Numbered from the stretch's first letter, positions 51,708-61,357 are shown. The stretch: 64,000 bases of DNA from JAUVPB01 sp965223695 (GCA_965223695.1 CBDCXJ010000016.1:124001-188000), one strand, 5' to 3'. Notes: generated by a model from the sequence alone, not told the origin. A program made the numbers and translations.

Positions 51708-52496
51708 ATGACCGGTCGCGTCAGTGTCGGTGCGCTCGACCTGAACGTGGCTGTCGACGGCCCGGAAGGGGCGCCGCACGTCGTCCTTTCCCATTCGCTC
51801 GCGTCCGATCTGCGCATGTGGGATCCGCAGGCCGAGGCGCTCTCGGCCGGATACCGCGTGGTGCGTTTCGACACGCGTGGACACGGTGCCTCGGACGTCC
51901 CCGACGCTCCGTATTCGCTCGACGACCTTGTTGGCGACGTCATCGGTCTGCTCGACGCGCTCGCGATCGAGAAGACACACTTCGTGGGGCTCTCGATGGG
52001 CGGGATGATCGCCCAGGGCCTCGCTCTCGAGCATCCCTCGCGCGTCTCGAGCATCACCATTGCCAATTCCCTCGCGGAGTGGCCGGAGGGCGCCGACGCC
52101 ATGTGGGAGCAGCGAATCGCGACTGCGCGTGAGGGCGGGATGCCGGCCCACACCGAGTCGACGCTCGAGCGCTGGCTCCTGGCCGAGACGCGCGAGCGTG
52201 GCGGGCCGGTCGTCGAGGCCGTGCGCGCACAGATCGAGGCGACACCGGTCGAGGGCTACGTCGGCTGCAGCGAGGCGATCTCGCGGCTCGACTACGCGCC
52301 GCGTCTTGGCGAGATCACCGTGCCGGTCTTGTTGATCGCGGGAAGTCAGGATCCCGCGACGACGGCAGCGGCGATGGGGGCGATGCACGAGAGCCTGGAC
52401 GAGTCGACTTACGTCGAGCTCGAGGCAGCACACCTCTCGAATCTCGAGCGCCCGGATGAGTTCACGGCCGCACTCGAGGCGTTTCTCGCCACCTAG
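51708..52496 (+). CDS. Alpha/beta hydrolase, 3-oxoadipate enol-lactonase-like
   Basis: 262 residues from ATG 51708 (GTG 51699 also possible). PcaD-like layout: VVLSHSLASDLRMWDPQAEAL (oxyanion region), VRFDTRGHGASDVP, nucleophile elbow FVGLSMGGMIAQ and a late Asp in IAGSQDPATTAAAMG, then catalytic His in LEAAHLSNLERP. Substrate could be beta-ketoadipate enol-lactone or another lactone or ester; no other ketoadipate genes are nearby. Confidence 0.87.
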   Translation: MTGRVSVGALDLNVAVDGPEGAPHVVLSHSLASDLRMWDPQAEALSAGYRVVRFDTRGHGASDVPDAPYSLDDLVGDVIGLLDALAIEKTHFVGLSMGGMIAQGLALEHPSRVSSITIANSLAEWPEGADAMWEQRIATAREGGMPAHTESTLERWLLAETRERGGPVVEAVRAQIEATPVEGYVGCSEAISRLDYAPRLGEITVPVLLIAGSQDPATTAAAMGAMHESLDESTYVELEAAHLSNLERPDEFTAALEAFLAT

Positions 52497-52917
52497 GCTC
52501 ACGCGCATGCCGCGCCATCTAGGCGGCCGGGCAGCGGCCGCGTAAGTGACCCCCCAGACCGGAGCGGATACCCTGGCCGCGGAGTGAGCCGCCCGAAAGC
52601 CGGGCTATGCGTGCGCCTCGGAAGGGGGAGGCGCGTAGGTCATCTCCGCTACTGGCGCCGGAGGCCTTGTTCTCGTCTACTCGCGCAACGGTTCCCCCGC
52701 TTGCTCGCAAGCGGGCAACGGCACGCGCGGCGGCGAGTTGATCTCAAGGCGCCGGGTACATCCGCCCCGGTCGGGGGGACGACGTAGTCCGGTGGACTCA
52801 CGGGCACCCTCCAAATTCGCCTGCTTTGATCTCATTGTAGCGCGATCTAGGTGCCGCGTCCTCACCCTTTTTGGTGAGGCGCTGCGCCGATACCGGGGCT
52901 CGTTGTAGAGTCGCGCG
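52497..52917. other. 421-base structured intergenic region
   Basis: No plausible gene in either strand. Several strong hairpins occur in 52591-52715: GCCCG/CGGGC (52591-52605), GCGCCTC/GAGGCGC (52613-52634), and CCCGCTTG-CTCG-CAAGCGGG (52696-52715), extended by GTT/AAC. Another, CCTCACC/GGTGAGG with a CTTTTT loop (52860-52879), lies close to the HyuA gene. On the minus strand a TACAAT near 52835-52840 could start a transcript. I compared it by eye with RNase P, tmRNA, SRP and 6S RNA patterns and did not recognise any. It may encode a non-coding RNA. Confidence 0.4.
52906..52911 (+). promoter_or_regulatory. -10 element for a probable leaderless HyuA transcript
   Basis: TAGAGT at 52906-52911, preceded by TTG, lies six bases before the ATG at 52918. 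There is no ribosome-binding site, so the mRNA is probably leaderless. Confidence 0.45.
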
Positions 52918-54954
52918 ATGCGCGTCTCAGTCGACGTCGGCGGCACCTTCACGGACGTGATCGTGCTCGAGGACGAGGGCGGCGATCTGCGGCTCGAGAA
53001 GGTCGAGACGGTGCCATCCGACCCCGCCAGCGGTGTGATCGCGGGCTTTGCGAAGGCCGAGGCGGCGCTGGACTCGGTCGAGTTCTTCGTGCATGGGACG
53101 ACGCTCGGGATCAACGCTCTCTTGACGCGTGGCGGCGCGCGTGTCGCGATCGTCGCTACCGAGGGCTTCCGCGATGTCTACGAGCTCGGCCGCACCGACC
53201 GGGATCCGATGTACGACTTCACCTACCGGAAACCGGAGAGTCTCATTCCACGCGAACGCGTGCTCGAGGTCCCTGAGCGGATCACATTCGAGGGCGACGT
53301 GCTGGCGCCGCTCGACGAGGCCGGCGCGCGCAAGGTCGCGGCTCAGCTCCGGGCGCTCGACGTGGACGCCGTCGCGGTCAGCCTCCTGCACAGCTATGCG
53401 AATCCCATGCACGAGCTGCGGCTCGGGGAGATCCTCGCCGAAGAGGCACCGGGTCTCTCGGTGACCCTCTCTCACCAGGTCATGCGCGAGTACCGGGAGT
53501 ACGAGCGCACCTCGACGACGGTGATCGACGCCTATGTGAAGCCGATCACCCGCTCCTACCTGGAGACGCTCGAGACCCACCTGGGCGAGGGCGGCTTCGA
53601 CGGACGGTTCCTCCTCACCCGCTCGGGCGGCGGCGCGATGACCGTCACCTCGGCGAAGGAGCAACCGGTTCATCTGGTGCTCTCGGGCCCGGCCGGCGGT
53701 GTGATCGGCGCGGCCGCGCTGAGCGCGTTGCTCGGCGAGGACAACCTCGTCACGATCGACATGGGCGGCACGAGCCTCGACGCCTCGCTCGTCATCGGCG
53801 GCGAGCCCCAGGTCGAGAAGGAGCAGATCTTCGAGACGCTTCCGGTTTCGGTCCCCACCATCGACATTCACACGATTGGCGCGGGCGGCGGCAGCGTCGC
53901 CTGGATCGACGACGGTGGGCACCTGCAGGTTGGCCCGCGAAGCGCGGGCGCCGTCCCGGGGCCCGCTTGCTACGGCAAGGGTGGGGATGAGGCGACGTTC
54001 ACCGATGCGGCGCTCGCCGTGGGCTACCTCGATGCTGCCAATTTCCTCGGCGGGCAGATGTCCGTCGACGCCGATCTGTCGGCAGGGGCCATTGGTCGCC
54101 TCGCCGCCGAGCTCGGCCTTTCGCCCGACGATGTCGCTGCGGGCATCCTTCGGATCAGCGAGGCGAAGATCGTCGGCGCGGTGCGCGTGATCTCGATCGA
54201 GCGCGGGTACCACCCGAACGACTTCGCGATGCTGGCGTTCGGCGGCGGCGGTGCGTTCGTCGCCGCGAGCGTGGCGCGAGAGCTCGGCATCCCGCGTGTG
54301 ATCGTGCCGCCCGGCCCGGCGAACTTCTCGGCCTTCGGCATGCTCATGTCCGATGTCGTTCACGACTACTCGCGCACGCACGTCGCGGCGCTCGAGGACA
54401 TCGACACGGCCGCGGTCGACGCGCTGTTCGGCGAGCTGGTCGAGCAGGGCACTGGCGCGCTCGAGCGCGACGGCTTCGACGAGGCCCAGCGTCGCTTCCT
54501 GCCGACAGCCGAGATGCGCTACGTGGGGCAGGAGCACGCGGTGTCGGTGTCGCTGTCGGCCCCGGCGCTGGCATCGGTCGACCTCGAGCAGGTCGTGAAG
54601 AATTTCAACGAGGCGCACCACCGTGCCTATGGGCACTCGATGGACGATCCCGTCGAGATCGTCACGCTGAGGCTGCGCGCGGTTGGTCTCCTGCCCCGGC
54701 CCGAGGTTCCGCGGCTCGGGTCGAACGGCTCGAGCGCCGAGACGGCGCGCAAAGGCTCGCGCGGCGTGTACCACGACGCCGCGGCGGGTTGGACCGACTA
54801 TGCGGTCTACGATCGTGAGCTGCTCGGCGCGGGCGTCGAGCTCGCCGGCCCGGCGATCGTCGAGGAGCGAAGCTCGACGACAGTGCTCCACGCCGCCGAC
54901 AGCCTTCGCGTCGGCGACTACGGTGAGCTCGTGATCACGACCTCGGGAGAGTGA
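52918..54954 (+). CDS. Hydantoinase/oxoprolinase family protein, HyuA subunit
   Basis: 678 residues, ATG. DVGGTFTDVIVLEDE at residues 5-19, HGTTLGINALLTRGG, the MREYREYERTSTTV segment, a second phosphate motif MGGTSLDASLV (Leu where paralogues have Thr) and GAGGGSVAWID. Pairs with the HyuB at 54960, whose start overlaps this stop. This HyuA/HyuB pair is distinct in sequence from the pair at 9338-13050. Confidence 0.92.
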   Translation: MRVSVDVGGTFTDVIVLEDEGGDLRLEKVETVPSDPASGVIAGFAKAEAALDSVEFFVHGTTLGINALLTRGGARVAIVATEGFRDVYELGRTDRDPMYDFTYRKPESLIPRERVLEVPERITFEGDVLAPLDEAGARKVAAQLRALDVDAVAVSLLHSYANPMHELRLGEILAEEAPGLSVTLSHQVMREYREYERTSTTVIDAYVKPITRSYLETLETHLGEGGFDGRFLLTRSGGGAMTVTSAKEQPVHLVLSGPAGGVIGAAALSALLGEDNLVTIDMGGTSLDASLVIGGEPQVEKEQIFETLPVSVPTIDIHTIGAGGGSVAWIDDGGHLQVGPRSAGAVPGPACYGKGGDEATFTDAALAVGYLDAANFLGGQMSVDADLSAGAIGRLAAELGLSPDDVAAGILRISEAKIVGAVRVISIERGYHPNDFAMLAFGGGGAFVAASVARELGIPRVIVPPGPANFSAFGMLMSDVVHDYSRTHVAALEDIDTAAVDALFGELVEQGTGALERDGFDEAQRRFLPTAEMRYVGQEHAVSVSLSAPALASVDLEQVVKNFNEAHHRAYGHSMDDPVEIVTLRLRAVGLLPRPEVPRLGSNGSSAETARKGSRGVYHDAAAGWTDYAVYDRELLGAGVELAGPAIVEERSSTTVLHAADSLRVGDYGELVITTSGE

Positions 54955-54959
54955 GTCGC

Positions 54960-56672
54960 ATGGATCAGATCACCGTGGAGGTCATCCACAACTACCTGCT
55001 CTCGGCCGCGCGCGAGATGAACCGAAACCTCACGCGCACGTCTTACAACACGATCGTCTACGAGGTCCACGACTTCGGCCTCGGCATCTACGACAAGAAC
55101 GCCCGTCTGCTCGCCGAGGCGCCAGGGCTCGCGATCTTCACGCGTGGCAACGACTACGGCCTGCAGAAGATGATCGACTACCTCGGCGACGACATCCACC
55201 CGGGCGACCTCATCCTGCTCAACTACCCGTACTGGAGCTCGCATCACACGCTCGACGTGCTCGCCTCCTCGCCGATCTTCCACGGCGACAGGCTCATGGG
55301 CTTCACCGGCGTGAAGATCCACTGGCTCGACCTCGGCCAGAAGGACGCGGGCTACGTTCTCGACTCGACCTCGATCTTCCAGGAGGGCCTGATGATGCCC
55401 TGCTCGAAGATCTACAAGCAGGGCGTCCTCAACAAGGATCTCGAGGAGCTGATCCGGTTCAACAGCCGTATGCCCGAGCGCGTGATCGGCGACATGAACG
55501 CGCAGATCTCGGCCTGCCGGACGGGCGAGCAGCGCACCCAGGAATTGATCGCCAAGTTCGGCCCGGACGCCTTCGAGGAGGCGGTCGAGGAGATCCTCAG
55601 CCACGGTGAGCGCATTGCACGCGCTCGACTGGCACAGCTGCCGAAGGGCACCTGGACCGCAGAGGACTACCTGGACGACGACGGCGTCGACAAGGACCGG
55701 CTCGTCAAGCTCAAGGCGACCGTAACGGTCACCGACGAGGAGATGGTCGTCGACTGGGAGGGCTCGGATCCGGCGACCGCCGGCCCCATCAACCTTCCGA
55801 TCGGCTGCACCATCGGCGCCTGCGCGCTCGCGTTCAAGGGTGTTACGACGCCCGACACACCGGCCAACGAGGGCAACTTCCGCCCCCTACGTGTCGAGGC
55901 GCCGCCCGGCTGCGTGATGCACGCGGTGCCGCCGGCGCCGACGTTCACGCTCTGGACGGGTTTGCTCGCGACCGAGATCGTGACGAAGGCGCTCGCACAG
56001 GGCATGCCCGACGCCGTGCCCGCCTGCTCTGGCGGCGACGTCTTCGACGTGATGGGCGTGGGAGTACATCCGAAGACCGGCCAGATGTGGCTCGAGGCAA
56101 CAAACGAGGGCGTTGGCTTCGGTGGCAACGCGGGTGCCGACGGCGAGAACGGGATCATGCACCTCTCGGAGCCCGGCTGTCGCAACAACCCCGTCGAGAT
56201 CCTCGAGACAAAGGCGCCGTGGCTGATCGACAACTACAAGCTACGCCCCGACTCCGGCGGGCCCGGCAAGCATCGTGGTGGGCTGGGAGTCACGCGCACC
56301 TACCGGTTCCTCGCCGACGCGTCGGCACTCACGATCGTCAAGAAGACGAAGACGAAGCCCTGGGGCATGGCTGGTGGCGAGGACGGAGGGAATGGCTACA
56401 TCGTGCTTCGGCCCGGCACGGACAGGGAGGAAGAGACCGGGATGGTCTACGAGTCGGTCACGGACGGCGACGTGCTCGTCAACCACTCTGGTGGAGGCGG
56501 CGGCTGGGGCGACCCGCTCGCACGCGATCCGGCCGCCGTTCTCGCCGACGTCCGAAGCGGCTACGTGACGGTCGAGGCGGCAGCGCGAGACTACGGCGTG
56601 GTCATCGACCCCGACGAGCAGGTGATCGACGACGCGGCGACCGCTGAGCTTCGCGCCGGCGCCCGCGGATAG
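54960..56672 (+). CDS. Hydantoinase B/oxoprolinase family protein, HyuB subunit
   Basis: 570 residues from ATG 54960; the GTG at 54951 overlaps the HyuA stop and is an equal candidate. MDQITVEVIHNYLLSAAREMNRNLTRTSYN is the canonical HyuB start; later YDFG-like HDFGLGIYDKNARLLAEAPG, LLNYPYWSSHHTLDV and GGPGKHRGGLGVTRTYRF follow. Catalytic partner of the HyuA above. Confidence 0.92.
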   Translation: MDQITVEVIHNYLLSAAREMNRNLTRTSYNTIVYEVHDFGLGIYDKNARLLAEAPGLAIFTRGNDYGLQKMIDYLGDDIHPGDLILLNYPYWSSHHTLDVLASSPIFHGDRLMGFTGVKIHWLDLGQKDAGYVLDSTSIFQEGLMMPCSKIYKQGVLNKDLEELIRFNSRMPERVIGDMNAQISACRTGEQRTQELIAKFGPDAFEEAVEEILSHGERIARARLAQLPKGTWTAEDYLDDDGVDKDRLVKLKATVTVTDEEMVVDWEGSDPATAGPINLPIGCTIGACALAFKGVTTPDTPANEGNFRPLRVEAPPGCVMHAVPPAPTFTLWTGLLATEIVTKALAQGMPDAVPACSGGDVFDVMGVGVHPKTGQMWLEATNEGVGFGGNAGADGENGIMHLSEPGCRNNPVEILETKAPWLIDNYKLRPDSGGPGKHRGGLGVTRTYRFLADASALTIVKKTKTKPWGMAGGEDGGNGYIVLRPGTDREEETGMVYESVTDGDVLVNHSGGGGGWGDPLARDPAAVLADVRSGYVTVEAAARDYGVVIDPDEQVIDDAATAELRAGARG

Positions 56673-56764
56673 CGGGTCGGCCCGCGCCGTGAGCCGCACC
56701 CGCGGCTAACCCAGGCCGCACCCACGGCTGGCGCAGCCGCACCGGCTTCTCGCGCGAGCCGCTT

Positions 56765-57526
56765 CTAGTGCGCGACGAAGCCGCCGTCGACCGGCACGAC
56801 GGCACCGTTGAGGTAGCTCGCCCGCTCCGAGCACATCCACACCGCTGCGGCCGCCATCTCCTCTGGCTGCGCCCAACGCCCCATCGGGTGCTTGGCGAGG
56901 AAGGTCTCGGCCATCTCCTTCGTGCCCTCAGGGTCGTTGGCCGCTGCCTTGTCGAACATCGGCGTCACGGTTCCCCCGGGGCACAGAACGTTGACACGGA
57001 TGCCGCGCTGCGTGTACTCGAGCGCCGCAGCCTTGCTCATGCCGACGACCCCATGCTTGCTCGCCGCGTAGGCGGAATGCCCCGGCGCCGCAACGAGGCC
57101 CATATTCGACGAGACGTTGACGATGGCGCCGCCGCCCGTCTCGAGCATCGCCTGGAGCTCGTACTTCATCGAGAGCCAGACCCCGGTCAGGTTGACGGCG
57201 ATCAGCCGCGTCCAGACCTCCTCGGGGTATGCGTCCGTGTCCGAGAAGACGCCCTGGATCCCCGCGGCGTTGACGGCGAAGTCGAGTCGGCCGAAACGCT
57301 CCCGCGCCTGGCTAACTGCGCTCGCGACGCTGTCGGCGCTCGTGACGTCGGTGTCGACGTGCACAGCCTCCCGGTCGAGCCCGCGCACGAGCTCGGCAGT
57401 CTCCTCGCCGCCAGCATCGTCGAGGTCGGCGACTACGACCGAAGCACCCTCTTCGGCGAATCCGACCGCCGTGGCACGGCCGATGCCGGAGGCTCCGCCT
57501 GTGACGAGCGCAACCCGGTCGTTCAT
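56765..57526 (-). CDS. Short-chain dehydrogenase/reductase
   Basis: 253 residues from ATG 57526. Classical SDR: TGGASGIGRATAVGFAEEG cofactor loop, VVADLDD acidic residue for NAD, NAAG, catalytic Ser in VNVSSNMGL, YAASK (Tyr and Lys) and a C-terminal SYLNGAVVPVDGG. Shares its strand with the Rieske oxygenase and starts 13 bases after that gene's stop, so it could dehydrogenate a cis-diol made by it. Confidence 0.9.
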   Translation of the reverse strand: MNDRVALVTGGASGIGRATAVGFAEEGASVVVADLDDAGGEETAELVRGLDREAVHVDTDVTSADSVASAVSQARERFGRLDFAVNAAGIQGVFSDTDAYPEEVWTRLIAVNLTGVWLSMKYELQAMLETGGGAIVNVSSNMGLVAAPGHSAYAASKHGVVGMSKAAALEYTQRGIRVNVLCPGGTVTPMFDKAAANDPEGTKEMAETFLAKHPMGRWAQPEEMAAAAVWMCSERASYLNGAVVPVDGGFVAH

Positions 57527-57539
57527 GACCGGAAGAGCA

Positions 57540-58721
57540 CTAGGCGAGCTCCGCGGGCACGTAGGAGTGCAGCGTCTTGTGGAACGCCCGGATCTGGATC
57601 TCCTGGTCGCCGAGCACGAAGTGGCTCTTGGCGCGCGAGGCAATGCCAGCGTGCGTCTGCTCGTGACCCGCGGTGTCCTCGGAGAGCACGTCCCTGAGCT
57701 TCGCCTTCCAGTAGTGCTGGAAGAACAGGTCCGCGGCGTTCTCGGCCGGCGGGTAGTACACGCGTATCTCCCAGTGCGTCCTATCGACGGCGAGCGGCCA
57801 GAAGTTGTAGTGGAACACGGAGTTGGCCAGCAGCCCGATGACCTGGTTGGGAAAGACGTGGTAGAAGTCGAAGATCTCGCCCTTGGTCGGGAAGCTGTGG
57901 TCCCAGACTCGCGTCAGCTCGCCGAGCTTCTTCTCGAGACCCCACGCCTCGTAGTCCTCGCGCAGGCCCGTGCCCCAGACCGTGTGGCGCCCGAACTTCT
58001 CGAACACGGTCAGCCGTGTATACCCCTCCTCGGTGCCGCTGTAGGTGCCGCCGTGCGAGCCGTGCACCGGGCCGAGGGCCGGGAGATGGTAGATCTCGTT
58101 CTGTGAGTCGGCGATGACCTTCCAGTTCGAGTTCTCCTCGACGTCGTAGCGGAACGTGAGCTTCAGATCGTCGAACGGGTAGTCGTGTAGCGCGTCGGGA
58201 ACGCCGTCGAGGTATTCGAGGAGCGTCTCTTCGGGCTCGGGATCGAAGTTGATGTAGATGAAGCCCTTCCAGACCTCGCAGGCGATCGGGGTCAGGCCGA
58301 GCTTGCCTTTCTCGAGGTTGCGGAACTCGCCTTCGTCGAGGACGCCGCGGAGGTTGCCCTCGAGGTCGTAGCTCCAGCCGTGGAAGCAGCAGGTCAGGTA
58401 TTTGGCCTTGCCGCGGTCGGTCCAGACGAGCTTGTTGGCGCGGTGTGAGCAGACGTTGTAGAAGGCGCGGACGACGCCATCGGGGCCGTGGGCGATGAGC
58501 ACGGAGGCGCCGCAGACCTCGATCTCGCGCATGAAGTAGCAGCCCGGGTCGGGGCAGTCGTCCATGCGGCCGACGTTGAGCCAGACCTTGCGGAAGATCT
58601 TCTCGCGCTCCTCTTCGAAGTACTTCTCCGAGAGGTACGGCTCGATCGGCAGGGCCTCGAACCCGAGCTCGGGGTTCTCGCTGGCCCAGCGCGGCGGGTC
58701 AGAAACGGTCTGAGCTTCCAT
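57540..58721 (-). CDS. Rieske non-haem iron oxygenase, large (alpha) subunit
   Basis: 393 residues. Rieske [2Fe-2S] ligands: Cys91 and His93 in CSHR, Cys111 and His114 in CCFHGW. Catalytic iron site: DSQNEIYHLPALGPVH with His212 and His220. ATG at 58721 has a strong AAGGAGGTG site. No beta subunit, ferredoxin or reductase lies next to it, so redox partners must come from elsewhere. The neighbouring SDR would suit dihydrodiol oxidation, but demethylases of this family also lack a beta subunit. Confidence 0.9.
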   Translation of the reverse strand: MEAQTVSDPPRWASENPELGFEALPIEPYLSEKYFEEEREKIFRKVWLNVGRMDDCPDPGCYFMREIEVCGASVLIAHGPDGVVRAFYNVCSHRANKLVWTDRGKAKYLTCCFHGWSYDLEGNLRGVLDEGEFRNLEKGKLGLTPIACEVWKGFIYINFDPEPEETLLEYLDGVPDALHDYPFDDLKLTFRYDVEENSNWKVIADSQNEIYHLPALGPVHGSHGGTYSGTEEGYTRLTVFEKFGRHTVWGTGLREDYEAWGLEKKLGELTRVWDHSFPTKGEIFDFYHVFPNQVIGLLANSVFHYNFWPLAVDRTHWEIRVYYPPAENAADLFFQHYWKAKLRDVLSEDTAGHEQTHAGIASRAKSHFVLGDQEIQIRAFHKTLHSYVPAELA

Positions 58722-58726
58722 GCTCC

Positions 58727-58758
58727 CACCTCCTTGTTGCTCGCGGGCGCCGATTATA
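58727..58758 (-). promoter_or_regulatory. Promoter -10 and ribosome-binding site of the Rieske oxygenase gene
   Basis: On the minus strand TATAAT at 58758-58753 is a perfect -10, followed by AAGGAGGTG at 58735-58727, six bases before the ATG. The -35 is weak. The 116-base gap to the divergent amidase contains no other obvious element. Confidence 0.55.
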
Positions 58759-58837
58759 CGGTCGCGGCGCGCTGGATCGCCCGCCGTTTCAACCGTCTAG
58801 ACCAACGTAGACTGCCCGGCGTCTCGTCTCAAGGCAC

Positions 58838-60238
58838 ATGCAGATCAGTCACCTCTCAGCGCTCGAGCTCGGAGCTCACTACCGCGACGGATCGCTCTCG
58901 CCCGTCGACGTCGCCGACGCGCTTCTGGAGCGCATCGATCGCCTCAACCCGACGCTGAACGCCTTCATCACGGTGACGCACGATCTCGCGCGAGAGCAGG
59001 CGCGTGCGGCCGAAGCCGCGTTTCGTGGCGACGGCGAGCCGGGGCGGCTCTGTGGCATTCCGATCTCGCTCAAGGACATGCTGGTCACCAGGGGTGTCCG
59101 GACGACATCGGGCTCGCTGCTGCGCGAGAACGTCGTGCCCGACTTCGACGCGCCCGTCGCCGAACGAGCTCGCCTCGCGGGCACCGTGCTGCTCGGCAAG
59201 ACGAACACGCCCGAGCACGGCTGGAAGGGCGCGACGAGCAATCTGCTCGGTGAGCCAGCGCGCAACCCCTGGAACCTCGAGCGCACGCCCGGAGGCTCGA
59301 GCGGCGGCGCGTCCGCGGCGCTTGCCGCCGGACTCGGCCCGATCGCGCACGGCAGCGACGGTGCCGGCTCGATTCGCATCCCCTCGTCCTACAGCGGCGT
59401 GTTCGGCCTGAAGCCGTCGGCCGGCCGCATCCCCGCGCTGCCGCGCAGCCCGGTCGGCGCGCTCTCTCACCAGGGGCCGATGGCGCGCACCGTCCGCGAC
59501 GCCGCGCTTCTACTCGGTGCGCTCGCCGGGGCCGATCCGCGCGATCGCTTCTCGCTCGGCGAGCACGGCTACGACTACGTCTCGCGGCTCGAGGAAGGCA
59601 TCGACGGGATGCGGATCGCCTACTCGCCCGATCTCGGCTTCGCGAGCGTCGACGCCGAGGTCGCCGCGATCGTGGCGGATGCGACACGCGAGTTCGAGCG
59701 CGCGGGCGCCTCGGTCGACGATGTCGCCCTCGGTCTCGAGGACCCCTACGGCGCGCTCGACGTCGTCTGGGCGAGCGCGAATGCCGCGCCGCACGAGGAC
59801 GATCTCGACGACGTGCGCGACCGGATCGATCCTGGGCGCGTCGCGGTGATCGAGGCCGGCCTTGGCGTGAGTGGCGCGCAGCTCGCTGCCGCCAACATCG
59901 CGATGGATGTCTTCTCGAGCTCGGTGCGCGAAGCAATGGACGGCTACGACCTGCTCGTGACGCCAACGATGCCGACGACGGCCTTCGCCGCCGAGCTCGA
60001 CCGACCCCCCGACACGCCGCCGACGATGTCAGGGCTCAACTGGACGTCGCTCACGTATCCCTTCAACGTCACCGGACAGCCGGCTGCGAGCGTTCCCTGC
60101 GGCTTCGCATCCGACGGGCTCCCGGTCGGTCTCCAGATCGTCGGGCAGTGGCGCGACGACGTGAGCGTCCTGCGCGCGGCCGCCGCCTTCGAGCAGGCCC
60201 GGCCCTGGGCGCGGGTTGCGCCCGAGCTTCCCGACTAG
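58838..60238 (+). CDS. Amidase (amidase-signature family)
   Basis: 466 residues, full length. Lys79 in GIPISLKDM, Ser154/155 in TPGGSSGGASAALA and nucleophile Ser178 in DGAGSIRIPSS form the catalytic triad. The C-terminus has the usual PFNVTGQPAASVPCGF and GLPVGLQIVG. Cytoplasmic hydrolase of an unknown amide. A dehydratase of the enolase superfamily follows after 12 bases. Confidence 0.92.
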   Translation: MQISHLSALELGAHYRDGSLSPVDVADALLERIDRLNPTLNAFITVTHDLAREQARAAEAAFRGDGEPGRLCGIPISLKDMLVTRGVRTTSGSLLRENVVPDFDAPVAERARLAGTVLLGKTNTPEHGWKGATSNLLGEPARNPWNLERTPGGSSGGASAALAAGLGPIAHGSDGAGSIRIPSSYSGVFGLKPSAGRIPALPRSPVGALSHQGPMARTVRDAALLLGALAGADPRDRFSLGEHGYDYVSRLEEGIDGMRIAYSPDLGFASVDAEVAAIVADATREFERAGASVDDVALGLEDPYGALDVVWASANAAPHEDDLDDVRDRIDPGRVAVIEAGLGVSGAQLAAANIAMDVFSSSVREAMDGYDLLVTPTMPTTAFAAELDRPPDTPPTMSGLNWTSLTYPFNVTGQPAASVPCGFASDGLPVGLQIVGQWRDDVSVLRAAAAFEQARPWARVAPELPD

Positions 60239-60250
60239 CCCCGTCGGGTC

Positions 60251-61357
60251 ATGAAGATCACGCGCATCGAGCTCTACGGCTACGACCTGAGCTACCGCTA
60301 CGGCGACTACATCATGTCTGGCGGGCAGGTGGTCACGTCGCTGCCGAGCACCGTGGTTCGGCTTGTCACTGACGAGGGGATCGACGGCTGGGGCGAAGTC
60401 TGCCCGCTCGGCCCGCTCTACCTCGCCTCGCACGGTGCCGGCGCGAGGGCGGCGCTCGCCGAGCTGGCCCCTGCGCTCATCGGCGTCGATCCGACCAACC
60501 TCGCCTCGGTTCATGCCGCAATGGGCGCCGCGCTCCGCGGGCACGCCTACGCGAAGAGCCCGGTCGACATCGCCTGCTGGGACCTGCTCGGCAAGGCGAG
60601 TGGAATGGACGTCGCGACGCTTCTCGGCGGACGCGTGCAGGAGTCGTTTCCTCTCTACAAGGCCGTGCCGCTCGGCGAACCGACGGAGATGCGCGAGTAC
60701 GTGCTTGCGCGCCGAGAGGAGGGCATCCGGCGTTTTCAGCTCAAGCTCGGCGCCGACCCCTACGAGGATGCCGAGCGGGTCAAGCTCGTGGTCGAGGCAA
60801 CCGGCGAGGACGACCTCGTCGTCTGCGACGCGAACGGTGGCTGGCGCCTCGCGGACGCCGTGATCGCGGCTCGACTGATCGAGCCCTATCCGCGCATCGT
60901 TTTCGAGGAACCCTGCCGCACGCTCGAGGAGTGCCTGCACGTGCGCCGGAGGACGACTCTGCCGATGGTGCTCGACGAGGTGATCACCGACGTCAACGTG
61001 CTCTTGCGCGCCTACGCCGACACCGGCCTCGAGGGCGTGAACATCAAGCTCTCGAAGTTCGCCGGGCTCACCGGGTCGAAGCTCGTTGGCGACATCGCAG
61101 ACCAACTTGGCATGCGTGTCACCATCGAAGACACGTGGGGCGGCGATCTGGTCACGGCCGCCGTGAGCCACTTCGCCGCCAGCACGAAGCCCGAGCAGAC
61201 GCTGACCGTGTCGTTCATGAACGACTGGACGAACGAGCACATCGCCGGATACCAGCCGCGGTCGGTGGATGGCGTTGGCTCGGCGCCCACCGGGCCTGGT
61301 CTCGGCGTCGAGGTCGACCTCAGTGCGCTCGGCGAGCCCCTTCTCAGCGTCTCATAG
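60251..61357 (+). CDS. Enolase-superfamily dehydratase/racemase (cis-3-hydroxy-L-proline dehydratase-like)
   Basis: 368 residues. MLE/MR-type layout: capping domain to about residue 125, barrel with Lys165 (RRFQLKLG; the first Lys of the usual KxK is Gln), metal ligands Asp193 (CDANGGW), Glu219 (VFEEPC) and Asp242 (LDEVI), and Lys266/Lys269 on the opposite face. The GGQVVTSLPSTVVRLVTDEGIDGWGEVCPLG start resembles cis-3-hydroxy-L-proline dehydratases. It converges with an Ldh/DpkA-type reductase at 61352 that could reduce the product, pyrroline-2-carboxylate, to proline. Confidence 0.85.
   Translation: MKITRIELYGYDLSYRYGDYIMSGGQVVTSLPSTVVRLVTDEGIDGWGEVCPLGPLYLASHGAGARAALAELAPALIGVDPTNLASVHAAMGAALRGHAYAKSPVDIACWDLLGKASGMDVATLLGGRVQESFPLYKAVPLGEPTEMREYVLARREEGIRRFQLKLGADPYEDAERVKLVVEATGEDDLVVCDANGGWRLADAVIAARLIEPYPRIVFEEPCRTLEECLHVRRRTTLPMVLDEVITDVNVLLRAYADTGLEGVNIKLSKFAGLTGSKLVGDIADQLGMRVTIEDTWGGDLVTAAVSHFAASTKPEQTLTVSFMNDWTNEHIAGYQPRSVDGVGSAPTGPGLGVEVDLSALGEPLLSVS

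Noticed and set aside
52540..52820. RNase P RNA, tmRNA, 6S RNA or SRP RNA
   Set aside because: The GAAAG-CCGGGCT stretch near 52595 resembles part of RNase P, but the conserved GAGGAAAGTCC and ACAGAA blocks are absent on both strands, as are tmRNA and SRP signatures.
52927..54891. A 654-residue open frame on the minus strand
   Set aside because: It is antisense to a well-conserved HyuA gene; long antisense frames are common when third positions are nearly all G or C. Its composition (Arg, Asp, Val, Leu rich, no motif) is not protein-like.
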